Part shown: positions 37,688 to 46,801 of the stretch, one piece after another | Numbering within the stretch: position 1 is the stretch's first letter | Layout of the letters: every line of letters starts with the position of its first letter | Position numbers and translations under genes: made by a program | The notes under the pieces: model-generated | Database searches by the model: none | What the model saw: only the letters and a program-made list of their open reading frames with translations | Told to the model about the DNA's origin: nothing | Assembly (NCBI GenBank): GCA_029941115.1 | Contig: JAPYRK010000009.1 | Span: forward strand, 1-64,000 | Source of the DNA: Dehalococcoidia bacterium | Lineage (GTDB): Bacteria; Chloroflexota; Dehalococcoidia; UBA2979 | Reading direction: 5' to 3' | DNA: 64,000 nucleotides

Positions 37688-38604
37688 AACTTCTCAATAA
37701 AGGCCATTGACCTCTCCCACAAACGTTTGGCCATCTCCATATCGCGTCCCATATCGGAGCTCTCTTTTACATTATTGTCGGAAAAGTATTCTCCGTTGAG
37801 GTTCGAAACTCCAGGATGTACAGCAACGTAGCATTGCGTTGCGGCTCCTTGTTCAACTGACTTGAAAAAGAGGGCGCCGCCGAGGCTCGCGCCTAATCGA
37901 ACCAAAGGATTGAAGTGTCTAACTAATTCAGTTTTGATTACACCAGGATGCACGGCGAAAGCGCTCTGAGATGAGTGAGGCATGCGAGTTGCTAACTCTC
38001 TGGCAAACAACAGATTTGCTAACTTTGATTGTCCGTAAGCGCGCCAACGGCTGTATTCAAGAGTGCCCTCAAGATTATCAAATTGAATGCCTTCAGCGTA
38101 GGGATTCGTGTGTGCTCTGCTGGATACCATCACAACTCGACCTGTCTCAACCAGTAAATCTAGTAGCTTTGTCACCAAATTAAAGTGTCCTAAATGATTC
38201 GTAAGAAATTGCAACTCAATCCCATGTTTCTGATAGCAAATCGGCAAGGCCATTACTCCAGCATTACAGATAATCGCATCAATGGGAGAGTTGAATTCCC
38301 GAAGTAGATCGACCGCATTATTAACCGACGACGGCTCCGAAAGATCGCACAATATCGGATGTACCGACGGCCCAAGTTCCTCTTGCACTTTCAAAGCTTT
38401 TTCGTGGGTCCGTACCGTTCCATATATTTTGGCACCGCGTAAAGCCAAGACCTTTGCAGTCTCGCGTCCTAGACCCGTGTTAACCCCAGTGATCAAAATC
38501 GTCTTACCTGTAAGATTCAATCCTTCAGTCACCTCCAGTGCAGTCGATGCAAAACCGAATCCGCTTGGTCCGACTGGCTTCTTAAAAACTGTGAGCAATG
38601 ACAT
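37684..38604 (-). CDS. Short-chain dehydrogenase, retinol-dehydrogenase-like
   Basis: A 306 aa SDR of the retinol dehydrogenase/WWOX-like group. It has GVNTGLGRETAKVLALRG for NAD(P), CNAGVMALP, the Ser region VVMVSSRAH, and YGQSKLANLLFA with Tyr and Lys. AAGGAT lies six bases before the ATG. It is separated by only 54 bases from the divergent MFS start at 38659. Substrate unknown, probably a hydrophobic alcohol or ketone. Confidence 0.9.
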   Translation of the reverse strand: MSLLTVFKKPVGPSGFGFASTALEVTEGLNLTGKTILITGVNTGLGRETAKVLALRGAKIYGTVRTHEKALKVQEELGPSVHPILCDLSEPSSVNNAVDLLREFNSPIDAIICNAGVMALPICYQKHGIELQFLTNHLGHFNLVTKLLDLLVETGRVVMVSSRAHTNPYAEGIQFDNLEGTLEYSRWRAYGQSKLANLLFARELATRMPHSSQSAFAVHPGVIKTELVRHFNPLVRLGASLGGALFFKSVEQGAATQCYVAVHPGVSNLNGEYFSDNNVKESSDMGRDMEMAKRLWERSMAFIEKF

Positions 38605-38658
38605 ATTTTATCCTTGGATCTACTTCGTAAGTCTAAGCAACGATACCGTCACGGTATC

Positions 38659-39879
38659 ATGCTTACTCGTCCATTCCTCGTCGCGGGTTTATCTATGTTT
38701 CTTGGGACACTGGCCTTGGGTATGGCAACACCTGGATTGACAACTTGGGTAGCAAAACTTGGAGGTGGACCAGCGGCCCAGGGGGCGGCGTTCTCGGCGT
38801 TCGCGATTACCGAGTTGTTTATGACACCATGGATTGGACGGGTGGCCGATAAACATGGACGAAAACCCTTTTATGCTCTTGGCTTGGCATCGTATGTGCT
38901 GGTAGCAATTGGGTGGATACTTTTTCAGAATGTGACAGCCGTTATTGCTTTTAGAGCACTCACAGGTATAGGCTCATCTCTTATTTTCACCATGTCACTC
39001 TCGTATATAGGAGCTCTAGCGCCTAAAGGGCAAGAGGGACGATACATGGGCTCATTCGCGCCATTCGTGTTTCTTGGATTCGGAATAGGTCCGCTTCTTT
39101 ATGGTCTTATCCGTACTATTGGAAGCTTCGAACTACTATTCGCTCTCATGGGTCTCCTATGTCTCCTCTCCACTCTAATCGTAATTTTCTTTCTCCCAGC
39201 TAAGCCTGAGCTGGAATTAGCGCAAACCACCCAAAATGATCCAGTAAAATTCAACCAATTCGATCAATTTGTACCGGTACCTTGGATAAGAATAGTTAAA
39301 GATTCTGGGATGCAAGGCATTTTTATTGCCCGAGCGAGTTTTGCTTGGTCAATATCAGCATGCTTTGGATTTTTACCAGTATTCCTAGAGACTGAGCTGG
39401 GTTTTGCAGCCATATCAATTGGAGTCTTAATCGGAGCGCAACAATTTGTGGGCGGCGGTGCCCAGCCAATAACTGGGCGGTTATCAGATATATTTCCAAG
39501 AACCGCTTTAGCGATGATAGGAAGTATCGCTGTGGCAATAGCACTGGCAACAGTTGCGATAACAGAATCCTTCCCAATTATGCTCGTGAGTTTCTTAGTC
39601 TTCGGTGGCCTTGGAACCGCGGTAGCTCAGGGCGCGATCCAAGCCGAACAAGTGTCTGTGGGGAGGCGCCTAGGATTATCAACTGTTGCTGGCCTGATGG
39701 AACTCGCCTTTGCTGTGGGAATATTGACAGGTGGATTGGGTGGCGGGCTTCTAATCCGAACTTTTGGGATGGAAGCGATATTTGTTATTTCCGCAATTGT
39801 CACTTTATTTGGTGGCTTTGCCTACGCATGGAAGTCTCGAGAATTTACCAAATCACACGATGGCGTCACTTCTTCTTAA
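38659..39879 (+). CDS. MFS transporter, drug/H+ antiporter-like
   Basis: A 406 aa, 12-segment MFS carrier. The motif GRVADKHGRKPFYALG after segment two is the classical MFS signature, and the pattern resembles 12-span drug:H+ antiporters. The frame opens with a TTG at 38614, but ATG 38659 starts directly before the first hydrophobic segment. The gene is divergent from an SDR gene. Substrate unknown. Confidence 0.88.
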   Translation: MLTRPFLVAGLSMFLGTLALGMATPGLTTWVAKLGGGPAAQGAAFSAFAITELFMTPWIGRVADKHGRKPFYALGLASYVLVAIGWILFQNVTAVIAFRALTGIGSSLIFTMSLSYIGALAPKGQEGRYMGSFAPFVFLGFGIGPLLYGLIRTIGSFELLFALMGLLCLLSTLIVIFFLPAKPELELAQTTQNDPVKFNQFDQFVPVPWIRIVKDSGMQGIFIARASFAWSISACFGFLPVFLETELGFAAISIGVLIGAQQFVGGGAQPITGRLSDIFPRTALAMIGSIAVAIALATVAITESFPIMLVSFLVFGGLGTAVAQGAIQAEQVSVGRRLGLSTVAGLMELAFAVGILTGGLGGGLLIRTFGMEAIFVISAIVTLFGGFAYAWKSREFTKSHDGVTSS

Positions 39880-39917
39880 TTGAGTTATCTGACGCCAGAG
39901 TAGAGAAGCCGTTACCT

Positions 39918-39926
39918 TGTTATAAT
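39918..39926 (+). promoter_or_regulatory. Extended -10 promoter for peroxiredoxin
   Basis: TGTTATAAT (39918-39926) is a perfect TATAAT with the extended TGn element just upstream of it, about 47 bases before the peroxiredoxin ATG. The -35 region at the expected spacing is poor, as is common for extended -10 promoters. Confidence 0.5.
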
Positions 39927-39972
39927 ACATAATATTGTTGATTAATTTAGTTATGATGGAAGGTAAAATACT

Positions 39973-40629
39973 ATGAGTTTACGAATAAATGATGAAGCAC
40001 CGGACTTCAACGCAAATACAACACAGGGTTCAATTAATTTTCATGAATGGATTGGTGACAGCTGGGTAGTACTTTTCTCACATCCAAAAGACTTTACCCC
40101 GGTTTGCACCACCGAACTCGGAACTGTCGCCAGTCTCAAGCCAGAATTCGATACCAGAAATTGCAAACTTATTGGTATCAGTGTGGATGGTGTAAGTGAT
40201 CACGAGCTTTGGTCCAAAGACATAGAGTCTTTTCAAGGCACAGCCGTGAATTATCCGTTAATCGGTGATCCGACCTTGGAAATTGTAAAGCAATTTGACA
40301 TGTTACCTGCTGACGCTGGGAGCTCCGCTGATGGGCGAACTCCGGCAGATAATGCGACAGCTCGATCGATTTTTGTGATCGGCCCAGACAAAAAAATAAA
40401 GGCAACTTTGACCTACCCTATGAGTACTGGAAGAAATTTCGACGAGATCTTACGGCTTATTGACTCACTTCAATTAACTGCGTCCGAACAGGTGGCTACA
40501 CCTGCCAATTGGAATAAGGGGGAAGATGTCATCATATTGCCGGCAGTTTCAGACGAAGATGCGGCCAAGAAGTATACTGATGGCTGGGAGACTCCATTAC
40601 CCTACATTAGGTTGGTGAAGCAGCCGTAA
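39973..40629 (+). CDS. Peroxiredoxin, Prx6 (1-Cys) type
   Basis: A 218 aa thiol peroxidase that reduces hydrogen peroxide and organic hydroperoxides. The active-site segment is HPKDFTPVCTTELG with the peroxidatic Cys. The length, the GDPTLEIVKQFDML stretch and the long C-terminal domain (NWNKGEDVIILPAVSDEDA) mark the Prx6 group. The only other Cys (NCKLIG) is in the core, so no classical resolving Cys is evident. It has its own likely extended -10 promoter. Homocysteine methyltransferase follows 32 bases later. Confidence 0.93.
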   Translation: MSLRINDEAPDFNANTTQGSINFHEWIGDSWVVLFSHPKDFTPVCTTELGTVASLKPEFDTRNCKLIGISVDGVSDHELWSKDIESFQGTAVNYPLIGDPTLEIVKQFDMLPADAGSSADGRTPADNATARSIFVIGPDKKIKATLTYPMSTGRNFDEILRLIDSLQLTASEQVATPANWNKGEDVIILPAVSDEDAAKKYTDGWETPLPYIRLVKQP

Positions 40630-40661
40630 ACCAATGATTAATTTGTAACGAGTGTTGCCTT

Positions 40662-41609
40662 ATGGCTAAAGGCCCGAAATGGATTTCTGACAGGCTCGCC
40701 TCGGGTGGTGAAATTCTCATCGATGGTGCGACTGGTTCAGAACTTGAACGCCGCGGTGTACCTATGGATGACCGTGCATGGTGTGGTCCGTCTGTGACCA
40801 CGCACAGCCACGTGTTAAAAGAGATTCATAAGGACTACATCACCGCAGGTGCCGAAGTGATTATCACGAACACATTCGCCTCGTCCCGCCAAATGCTTGA
40901 ACCAGCAGGCTATGGAGATCAGGTTGCCGAAATGAACCAGAGAGCCGTCGCAATTGCAAAGCAGGCCATAGAAGAAACTGAATCAGAGCACGTGGCCATA
41001 GCCGGTTCTGTTTCTGACGCGCTTGTGCAAGTGGCAGTAGCAGGCTCGATATCTGACGCACGATCTGACGCACGTGGGCTTGATGACAAGTGGCTAAAGC
41101 CGGCTGTATTGCACGCCACCTACCGCGAACAGAGTGAGCTACTCGTTGAAGCCGGGGCTGATCTCCTTGTCCTAGAAATGATGCAAGAGCCAGAGATTGC
41201 AATTCCGGCGATCGAGGAAGCATTAAAAACTGGAGTTGAAGTCTGGGTTGGTATAAGTTGCAGGAGCGATAAAAAATCAGGCCAGCTGGCAATGTTTGAT
41301 GATGCTGATCGTCTATTCAGCGAAACGCTTGATGCGGTGACGACGTTTGACGTGCAATCAATCCACATCATGCACAGTCATATCGAGGATACAACCCGAG
41401 GCGTTGAGGAACTTCAAAAAAAATGGGCTGGACCCATTGGGGCATATCCAAACTCCGGATATTTCGAGAGACCAAGTTGGCAATTCGTTGATATCGCGAC
41501 ACCAGAATACTTCGCAAATCATGTCGCCCAGTGGCGAAAAATGGGAGTGCAGATCGTAGGGGGATGCTGCGGCCTCGGAGTAGAGCATATTCGCGCGATC
41601 CATGCCTAA
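40662..41609 (+). CDS. Homocysteine S-methyltransferase family protein
   Basis: A 315 aa zinc-dependent methyltransferase domain that moves a methyl group to homocysteine or a related thiol. The zinc ligands are seen as Cys in GISCRSD and the pair in GGCCGLG near the end; the N-terminal LIDGATGSELERRG and NTFASSRQML are family motifs. Where relatives have a GPYG-type loop there is an expanded, repetitive segment with two AGS(V/I)SDA units (39-base period) and a 12-base tandem repeat (41051-41074) giving SDARSDAR. It follows peroxiredoxin on the same strand. Confidence 0.88.
   Translation: MAKGPKWISDRLASGGEILIDGATGSELERRGVPMDDRAWCGPSVTTHSHVLKEIHKDYITAGAEVIITNTFASSRQMLEPAGYGDQVAEMNQRAVAIAKQAIEETESEHVAIAGSVSDALVQVAVAGSISDARSDARGLDDKWLKPAVLHATYREQSELLVEAGADLLVLEMMQEPEIAIPAIEEALKTGVEVWVGISCRSDKKSGQLAMFDDADRLFSETLDAVTTFDVQSIHIMHSHIEDTTRGVEELQKKWAGPIGAYPNSGYFERPSWQFVDIATPEYFANHVAQWRKMGVQIVGGCCGLGVEHIRAIHA
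41051..41074 (+). repeat. 12-base perfect tandem duplication inside a coding region
   Basis: ATCTGACGCACG occurs twice in direct succession (41051-41062 and 41063-41074), adding Ser-Asp-Ala-Arg in frame to the homocysteine methyltransferase. It is part of a larger diverged repeat of about 39 bases starting at 40992 and 41031. Confidence 0.85.
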
Positions 41610-41700
41610 TTATTTGGCCTATAATTCTGCTGAAATCGAATAGGTCTACGTTAATAAAAATTTAGAAGACTCAGTTCGCCACACAGAAATGGAGTGTCAA

Positions 41701-42885
41701 ATGGATTTCAGGTTCACTGATGAACAAGAAACTTTTCGATCTGACGTAAAAAAATTCATCGAAACCACGCTGACCGAAGATTTCTGGAGATCTCAGGAAG
41801 CGAGTGAAGGCGAGCGCTCCTCTCCGAAATTCAGTCAGATGGCGGCGGAAGCGGGCTGGCTCGCAGTGGCTTGGCCCGAGCAATATGGTGGTGCCGGACT
41901 TAGCTACACTGAACAAATGATTTATATGGAGGAGATGGCAGAAGTAGGTGCCCCGCAAGAACACCACCGTCGTGCGGTTCAGCAAGTAGGTCCCTCAATC
42001 ATCTTATTTGGCAATGAAGATCAAAAAACCGAATACCTGCCGCAAATCGCAAAAGGCGAATTATCATTTGCTATGGGCTTGTCTGAACCAGATGCAGGAT
42101 CTGACCTAGCAGCAGCAAACACCAGAGCCGTGAAAGATGGAGACTTCTATACTGTGAATGGCCAGAAAAAATGGACGAGCGGCGCTCACTACTCCGATTT
42201 TCTCTGGACGGTCGTCAGAACTGATCCCAATGCTCCAAAGCATAGAGGCCTCTCGATGTTGATAATCCCACTTGATGCTGAAGGGGTAACAGTCGAGCCA
42301 ATATTAGATATGCAGGGGGAACACCACTTTAACAAGGTACACTTCGAGGACGTGAAAGTACCCACAAAAAATATCGTCGGTGAGGAAAATCGTGGATGGT
42401 ATGTGAATGCATCAACCATGGATTTCGAACGATCAGGAATTGCTCGCATAGCCTCGTTACGACGAGCACTTAAACAGGCCACAAGCGCGCACCAGAATCC
42501 ACAAAGTGGCCAATCTTCTAATGTAAAACGTACTCAGTTGGCTGAGCTTAGCGTAGCCACGAAGGTGACAGAACTGTTGGCATATCGAGTTGTTTCCCAC
42601 CAAGCCGCAGGATTAATCCCAAACTACGAGGTGTCAATCACAAAACTACTCGCTAGCGAAGTCGATCAGGCTATTCACAATTTACATGTCGGAATTGATG
42701 GGTTGTTCGGCAATCTATCTTTCAGTAAATGGGCTGAATCAGCTGGTCAAACTGCCTCAAAAGGAAGCCTTCGAACGTCTGCAAACGGATATATCTCTGC
42801 AATTCCTGGGACGATCGCTCAAGGGTCCAGTGAAATCCAACGAAACGTTATTGCCACCCGCGGACTTGGGCTACCTCGTGGTTAG
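41701..42885 (+). CDS. Acyl-CoA dehydrogenase family protein
   Basis: A 394 aa FAD-dependent acyl-CoA dehydrogenase. It shows MDFRFTDEQETFRSDV at the start, LSEPDAGSDLAAANT for FAD/substrate, and GSSEIQRNVIATRGLGLPRG at the end, very like the paralog at 24026. The ATG at 41701 has GGAG seven bases upstream; an ATG at 41689 is less likely. The stop overlaps the likely GTG start of the CoA-transferase gene by eight bases, indicating one transcript that continues to the MDR gene at 45371. Substrate unknown. Confidence 0.93.
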   Translation: MDFRFTDEQETFRSDVKKFIETTLTEDFWRSQEASEGERSSPKFSQMAAEAGWLAVAWPEQYGGAGLSYTEQMIYMEEMAEVGAPQEHHRRAVQQVGPSIILFGNEDQKTEYLPQIAKGELSFAMGLSEPDAGSDLAAANTRAVKDGDFYTVNGQKKWTSGAHYSDFLWTVVRTDPNAPKHRGLSMLIIPLDAEGVTVEPILDMQGEHHFNKVHFEDVKVPTKNIVGEENRGWYVNASTMDFERSGIARIASLRRALKQATSAHQNPQSGQSSNVKRTQLAELSVATKVTELLAYRVVSHQAAGLIPNYEVSITKLLASEVDQAIHNLHVGIDGLFGNLSFSKWAESAGQTASKGSLRTSANGYISAIPGTIAQGSSEIQRNVIATRGLGLPRG

Positions 42886-44149
42886 TGAACATCGGGGCGC
42901 TTTCGTCGGACTTAAAGTAATCGAACTCGGACGGTTCATCGCTGTACCGTACTGCGCTCAATTGTTGGCAGATTCAGGTGCTGATGTAATCAAAGTAGAA
43001 CCAGTAGACGGTGATCAAACTAGACTGAACGGCCCAATAATACCGAATGAATCAGTTCAATTCCTGAATAAAAACAGAGGAAAACGCTCAGTCGCAGTGA
43101 ATTTAGGAAATTCAAAAATTAAATCAGCCGTCAAAACACTGTGCGAAAAAGCGGATGTGATCATCGCAAATTTCCGGCCAGGAATAGCGGAAACCCTTGG
43201 CCTGGATTACGAGAGTCTAAGAAAACAAAATACACGCTTGATCTATGCTGAAAATACTGGATACGGAACGGAGGGACCTCTCGCGGGGACTCCGGCGTTG
43301 GATGCGGCCATTCAGTCCTACTCAGGACTCGCACACTTGGGTCCAGAAGGCCCATCCCTGCACCCAAACCCAATCATTGATTACATGGCAGCTATGCTAC
43401 TTTCCTGGGGCATAGCGTCAGCACTGTATCATCGGGAGCGGACCAATACAGGACAACGAATCGATGTAGCACTGCTTCAGGCGGCCCTCGTGCTTCAAAA
43501 CAATCATGCACACCACATCGACGCTGTCGGTGACTGGAGAACACAATATGTGAACTTCCTTGAGGAAGCCTATAAGGAGTCGAACCCCTGGGAAAATATC
43601 ATCGGGCGTAAGGCTGAACTTGTCCCTCATGCGGCCCCACGTGCCTACTACGGCTTTTCACAAACATCTGACGGCGTCATCGCCATCGCAGCTGGAGGAA
43701 ATTCTCTGCAAAAGAAGATGGCCGAACTCCTTAATATTAATGACCCCAGAGTAACCGACCCTGATTGGGAGCCACTCGAAGATATAAAAAGGTATCACGC
43801 GACTGTACGTGATGAGGTTCAATCAGTTCTGATAACAAATACGACTGAACATTGGCTAGAGGTACTCAGTGGGGCCGGCGTGCCCTGCCAACGATACCAA
43901 ACGCTAGAAGAGGTAATTGACAGTCCACAAATCAAAGAAAATAATTTCATGATTCACCTTGAACACGAGTTGCTTGGTGGATTGGATGTTGTAGCTCCCC
44001 CGGTTAAGTTTGGTGAAACACCGTTACAAGCTCAGGGGCCGAGTCCGGTACTTGGGAAACACACACGAGAGGTACTTCTGGAAGCAGGCATGACGAGCGA
44101 CCTTGTTGACGAATTAGTCAATGACGGGGACGCGGTATCATCTGATTGA
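42878..44149 (+). CDS. Family III CoA-transferase
   Basis: A 423 aa CaiB/BaiF-type CoA-transferase that moves CoA between carboxylic acids. Motifs: VGLKVIELGRFIAVPYCAQLLADSGADVIKVEP at the N-terminus, NRGKRSVAVNL, and the catalytic Asp in PALDAAIQ (about residue 142). The open frame runs back to 42686 inside the previous gene, but the family N-terminus begins about ten residues after the GTG at 42878, which overlaps the acyl-CoA dehydrogenase stop. It likely activates the acid that the dehydrogenase oxidises. Confidence 0.92.
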   Translation: MVSEHRGAFVGLKVIELGRFIAVPYCAQLLADSGADVIKVEPVDGDQTRLNGPIIPNESVQFLNKNRGKRSVAVNLGNSKIKSAVKTLCEKADVIIANFRPGIAETLGLDYESLRKQNTRLIYAENTGYGTEGPLAGTPALDAAIQSYSGLAHLGPEGPSLHPNPIIDYMAAMLLSWGIASALYHRERTNTGQRIDVALLQAALVLQNNHAHHIDAVGDWRTQYVNFLEEAYKESNPWENIIGRKAELVPHAAPRAYYGFSQTSDGVIAIAAGGNSLQKKMAELLNINDPRVTDPDWEPLEDIKRYHATVRDEVQSVLITNTTEHWLEVLSGAGVPCQRYQTLEEVIDSPQIKENNFMIHLEHELLGGLDVVAPPVKFGETPLQAQGPSPVLGKHTREVLLEAGMTSDLVDELVNDGDAVSSD

Positions 44150-44167
44150 TGAAATGAAGGAAACACA

Positions 44168-45343
44168 ATGGGTTGGTCTATTAGTCAAAAATTCGGCTTA
44201 ACATTTCATCGGCCTCAGCTTTCAAGCAAGGGGTATACTCTGGTGACTCCACTCGGCGGTGATTCAAGTTACCTCATTGATATCAACGGAAGATATGTTC
44301 ACAGATGGATCTTTGATGGAGTGCGGCCTCACATCTCGCGGCTACTGGATAATGGCAATCTTTTAATGATGGGAGTGGAACGGTCTCTGTTACCTCCCCC
44401 GGCTGATGATTTCACTATCGACCCACCTCCATTCGACAGGCATCTCCGTCGACTTGGTGCCAATAGCTCAGTCCTCCAAGAAATCACTTGGGATGGTGAG
44501 GTAGTTTGGGAGTACCACAACATCGCAATGCACCACGACTTCGTCCGGCTTGATAATGGCAACACCGTCTTCCCCGTCTGGGTCGAAATACCTGACGAGT
44601 ACTCTAAAAAGGTCAAGGGTGGAGTGAGGCGACCCAAGGAAAAACTTCCACCAATGTTGGGAGATGACGTCGTAGAAATAGATCCGAGAGGTGAAGAAGT
44701 TTGGCGGGCAGAAACATGGAAACTGTTTGACCCAGGCAAGGATCCGATATGCCCACTTGAAAACAGGTGGGAATGGACCCATATAAACAGCGTCGACGTC
44801 AATTCGGACGGCGATGTGCTTATTTCTTGCCGGGATAATAGCCGAGTGGCCGTAATTTCTCGTGGTGCCGGCGAGCCGGACATCAAATGGAAATACGGTT
44901 TCCCAGACACTGCCCATCAGCATCACGCAACGTGGGTAGATAATAACCAGGTACAGATTTTTGACAATGGAATGCACCGACAAGCGGGTATGTCAACCTC
45001 ACGGGTGATAGTGGTCGATCCGCAAACAAATACCGTGACATGGAAATATGAGGGCAATCCGCCCCCCCAGTTCTTTAGCGGACATATATCCGGAGCCACT
45101 CGGCTTTCAAATCATAATGTTCTTGTGTGCGAGGGAACATCCGGGCGACTAATCGAAATAACACAAAATGGCGAGATCGCGTGGGAATGGTGGAATCCGG
45201 TTTATAATACGGGAGATAATGGAGTGAGCGCGGGATCGTTATTTCGAGCGTACCGCTATTGCCTTGATCAGCCGGCCCTCTCAGGTAAAGAGCTTCAGTC
45301 TGAAAACCTCTCTGCGCTCAACCGTCAGTATGGCTTGTTATAA
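44168..45343 (+). CDS. Arylsulfotransferase-like beta-propeller protein
   Basis: A 391 aa protein with repeated Trp-rich strands of a beta-propeller (DINGRYVHRW, TWDGEVVWEY, DPRGEEVWRAE, DPQTNTVTWKYEGNP, TQNGEIAWEWWNP), the pattern of the arylsulfotransferase (ASST) family. Conserved His residues occur in HHDFVRL, HINSVDV and HHATWV, which could include the catalytic His of ASST. There is no signal peptide, unlike periplasmic ASST. It lies in the operon between a CoA-transferase and an MDR gene. A sulfotransferase role is plausible but a structural propeller role cannot be excluded. Confidence 0.8.
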   Translation: MGWSISQKFGLTFHRPQLSSKGYTLVTPLGGDSSYLIDINGRYVHRWIFDGVRPHISRLLDNGNLLMMGVERSLLPPPADDFTIDPPPFDRHLRRLGANSSVLQEITWDGEVVWEYHNIAMHHDFVRLDNGNTVFPVWVEIPDEYSKKVKGGVRRPKEKLPPMLGDDVVEIDPRGEEVWRAETWKLFDPGKDPICPLENRWEWTHINSVDVNSDGDVLISCRDNSRVAVISRGAGEPDIKWKYGFPDTAHQHHATWVDNNQVQIFDNGMHRQAGMSTSRVIVVDPQTNTVTWKYEGNPPPQFFSGHISGATRLSNHNVLVCEGTSGRLIEITQNGEIAWEWWNPVYNTGDNGVSAGSLFRAYRYCLDQPALSGKELQSENLSALNRQYGLL

Positions 45344-45370
45344 AATGTTTTTTCAAAGGAGGTAAATCAG

Positions 45371-46513
45371 ATGACCAATAACCCTACCGAAATGAGGCAG
45401 ATACAGTCCACGGTTCGGGAAAACGAAATGTTGGAACTGCGAATTGCTACAACAGATGTTCCGACACCACGAGATTCTGATGTCCTTGTCCGGATTGAGG
45501 CTGCCCCCATCAACCCATCCGATCTTGGGGCCCTCTTCGGTCCGGCTGATATGGATAAGGCCAGTTATTCTGGCAGTGCAGCATCCCCTTCCATTCAAGC
45601 TCCTATTCCCTTACATCTAATGGCAGGAATAGAGGGTCGAATTGGCCAAAGCTTGCCCGTGGGAAATGAAGGAGGAGGAACGGTCGTCGCCGCTGGAAGC
45701 TCGGAGCTGGCTCAGTCGCTCATCGGCAAAGTCGTAGGATTCTCAGGGGGAGGCTCGTACTCAGAATACAAAGCAGTTCGAGCCGAACAGTGTGTCGTGA
45801 TGCCGGATGGGATTCGTCCGGCGGCGGCTGCATCCTGTTTTGTAAACCCCATGACAGTTTTAGGGTTCGTCGGTACCATGAGACGTGAGGGACACTCAGC
45901 AATGGTTCACACTGCCGCCGCTTCAAACCTGGGGCAGATGCTTCAAAAAATAGCCCTAGAGGAAGACTTCAACCTCGTAAATATTGTTCGCACTACTGAA
46001 CAGGAAAAAATCCTACGGAATATCGGAGGTAGGTTCATTTGCAACTCCAGCTTGGAGAGCTTCAAATCGGATCTCACCGATGCCTTAGTTGAAACTGGCG
46101 CCACACTTGGATTCGATGCGACCGGTGGTGGCAAACTCACCAGTGACATCTTGGCCTGCATGGAGAGAGCCGCTGTGAGTCAAGAAGCAGGGTTTAGTCG
46201 TTATGGTTCCACCGTGCACAAGCAGGTGTACATCTACGGTGGCCTTGATCGAAGTGTCACCGTTCTGAACAGAAGTTTTGGGATGGCTTGGGGTATCGGC
46301 GGTTGGTTACTCACGCCGTATCTTCAGATAGTCGGGGCAGAAGAGGCTCAGAACATGAGAGACCGAGTTGCGAGTTCAATCACGACCACGTTTGCTAGTT
46401 CATATGCAAAAGAGGTGTCGCTCACTGAGGCACTCTCGCAAGGCGCGGTAGACGAATATCGGAAACAAGCTACAGGGCAAAAGTTCTTAATTAATCCAAG
46501 TCTGCCAAGCTGA
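45371..46513 (+). CDS. MDR-family oxidoreductase (zinc-less alcohol dehydrogenase-like)
   Basis: A 380 aa medium-chain dehydrogenase/reductase. The GroES-like N-terminal part is visible (RIEAAPINPSDLGALFG, GNEGGGTVVAAG, GKVVGFSGGGSYSEY), with a coenzyme domain (HTAAASNLGQMLQK) in place of the usual glycine motif GxGxxG. It resembles enoyl reductase or quinone reductase-like members. A perfect AAAGGAGGT ribosome site precedes the ATG. It is the last gene of the acyl-CoA dehydrogenase operon and is convergent with the luciferase-like remnant. Confidence 0.85.
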   Translation: MTNNPTEMRQIQSTVRENEMLELRIATTDVPTPRDSDVLVRIEAAPINPSDLGALFGPADMDKASYSGSAASPSIQAPIPLHLMAGIEGRIGQSLPVGNEGGGTVVAAGSSELAQSLIGKVVGFSGGGSYSEYKAVRAEQCVVMPDGIRPAAAASCFVNPMTVLGFVGTMRREGHSAMVHTAAASNLGQMLQKIALEEDFNLVNIVRTTEQEKILRNIGGRFICNSSLESFKSDLTDALVETGATLGFDATGGGKLTSDILACMERAAVSQEAGFSRYGSTVHKQVYIYGGLDRSVTVLNRSFGMAWGIGGWLLTPYLQIVGAEEAQNMRDRVASSITTTFASSYAKEVSLTEALSQGAVDEYRKQATGQKFLINPSLPS

Positions 46514-46523
46514 GCTTTATCGC

Positions 46524-46709
46524 TCAGGCAAACGTAGTGATAACTTCTTCCTCAAAACGCTTGAATTCACTCGCGTCACCGTGATTTGGAGGAAGAAAAT
46601 GATCAGCCAAGTACACGCTATACCACCTGCCTGATTCGATAGTTCCGACGACTGAACGAATTTCATCCCAAGTGGCTGAATAACAGCCTACCTGAGCTCC
46701 AAATTTCAT
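46524..46709 (-). pseudogene. N-terminal remnant of a luciferase-like oxidoreductase gene
   Basis: An ORF with an excellent ribosome site (AAAGGAG six bases before ATG 46709) that encodes only about 61 aa: MKFGAQVGCYSATWDEI and the SGRWYSVYLADHFLPP segment are typical of the first strands and loop of luciferase-like (LLM) proteins, which are normally about 300 aa. It ends with TGA in the short gap before the convergent MDR gene. The rest of the barrel is absent, so it is a truncated relic, though the intact start suggests that it could still be translated. Confidence 0.7.
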
Positions 46710-46801
46710 ACAATGCTCCTTTGCACACCCAATTCTCTTTTGATTATCAGTTAGAGAAGCGTACCCACCTGCGGCCAACTGAGCCAGTGACGCACGGCCG
46801 A

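Noticed and set aside
42686-42877. N-terminal extension of the CoA-transferase into the acyl-CoA dehydrogenase gene
   Set aside because: It is an out-of-frame reading of the previous gene; the conserved CoA-transferase start is near 42878.
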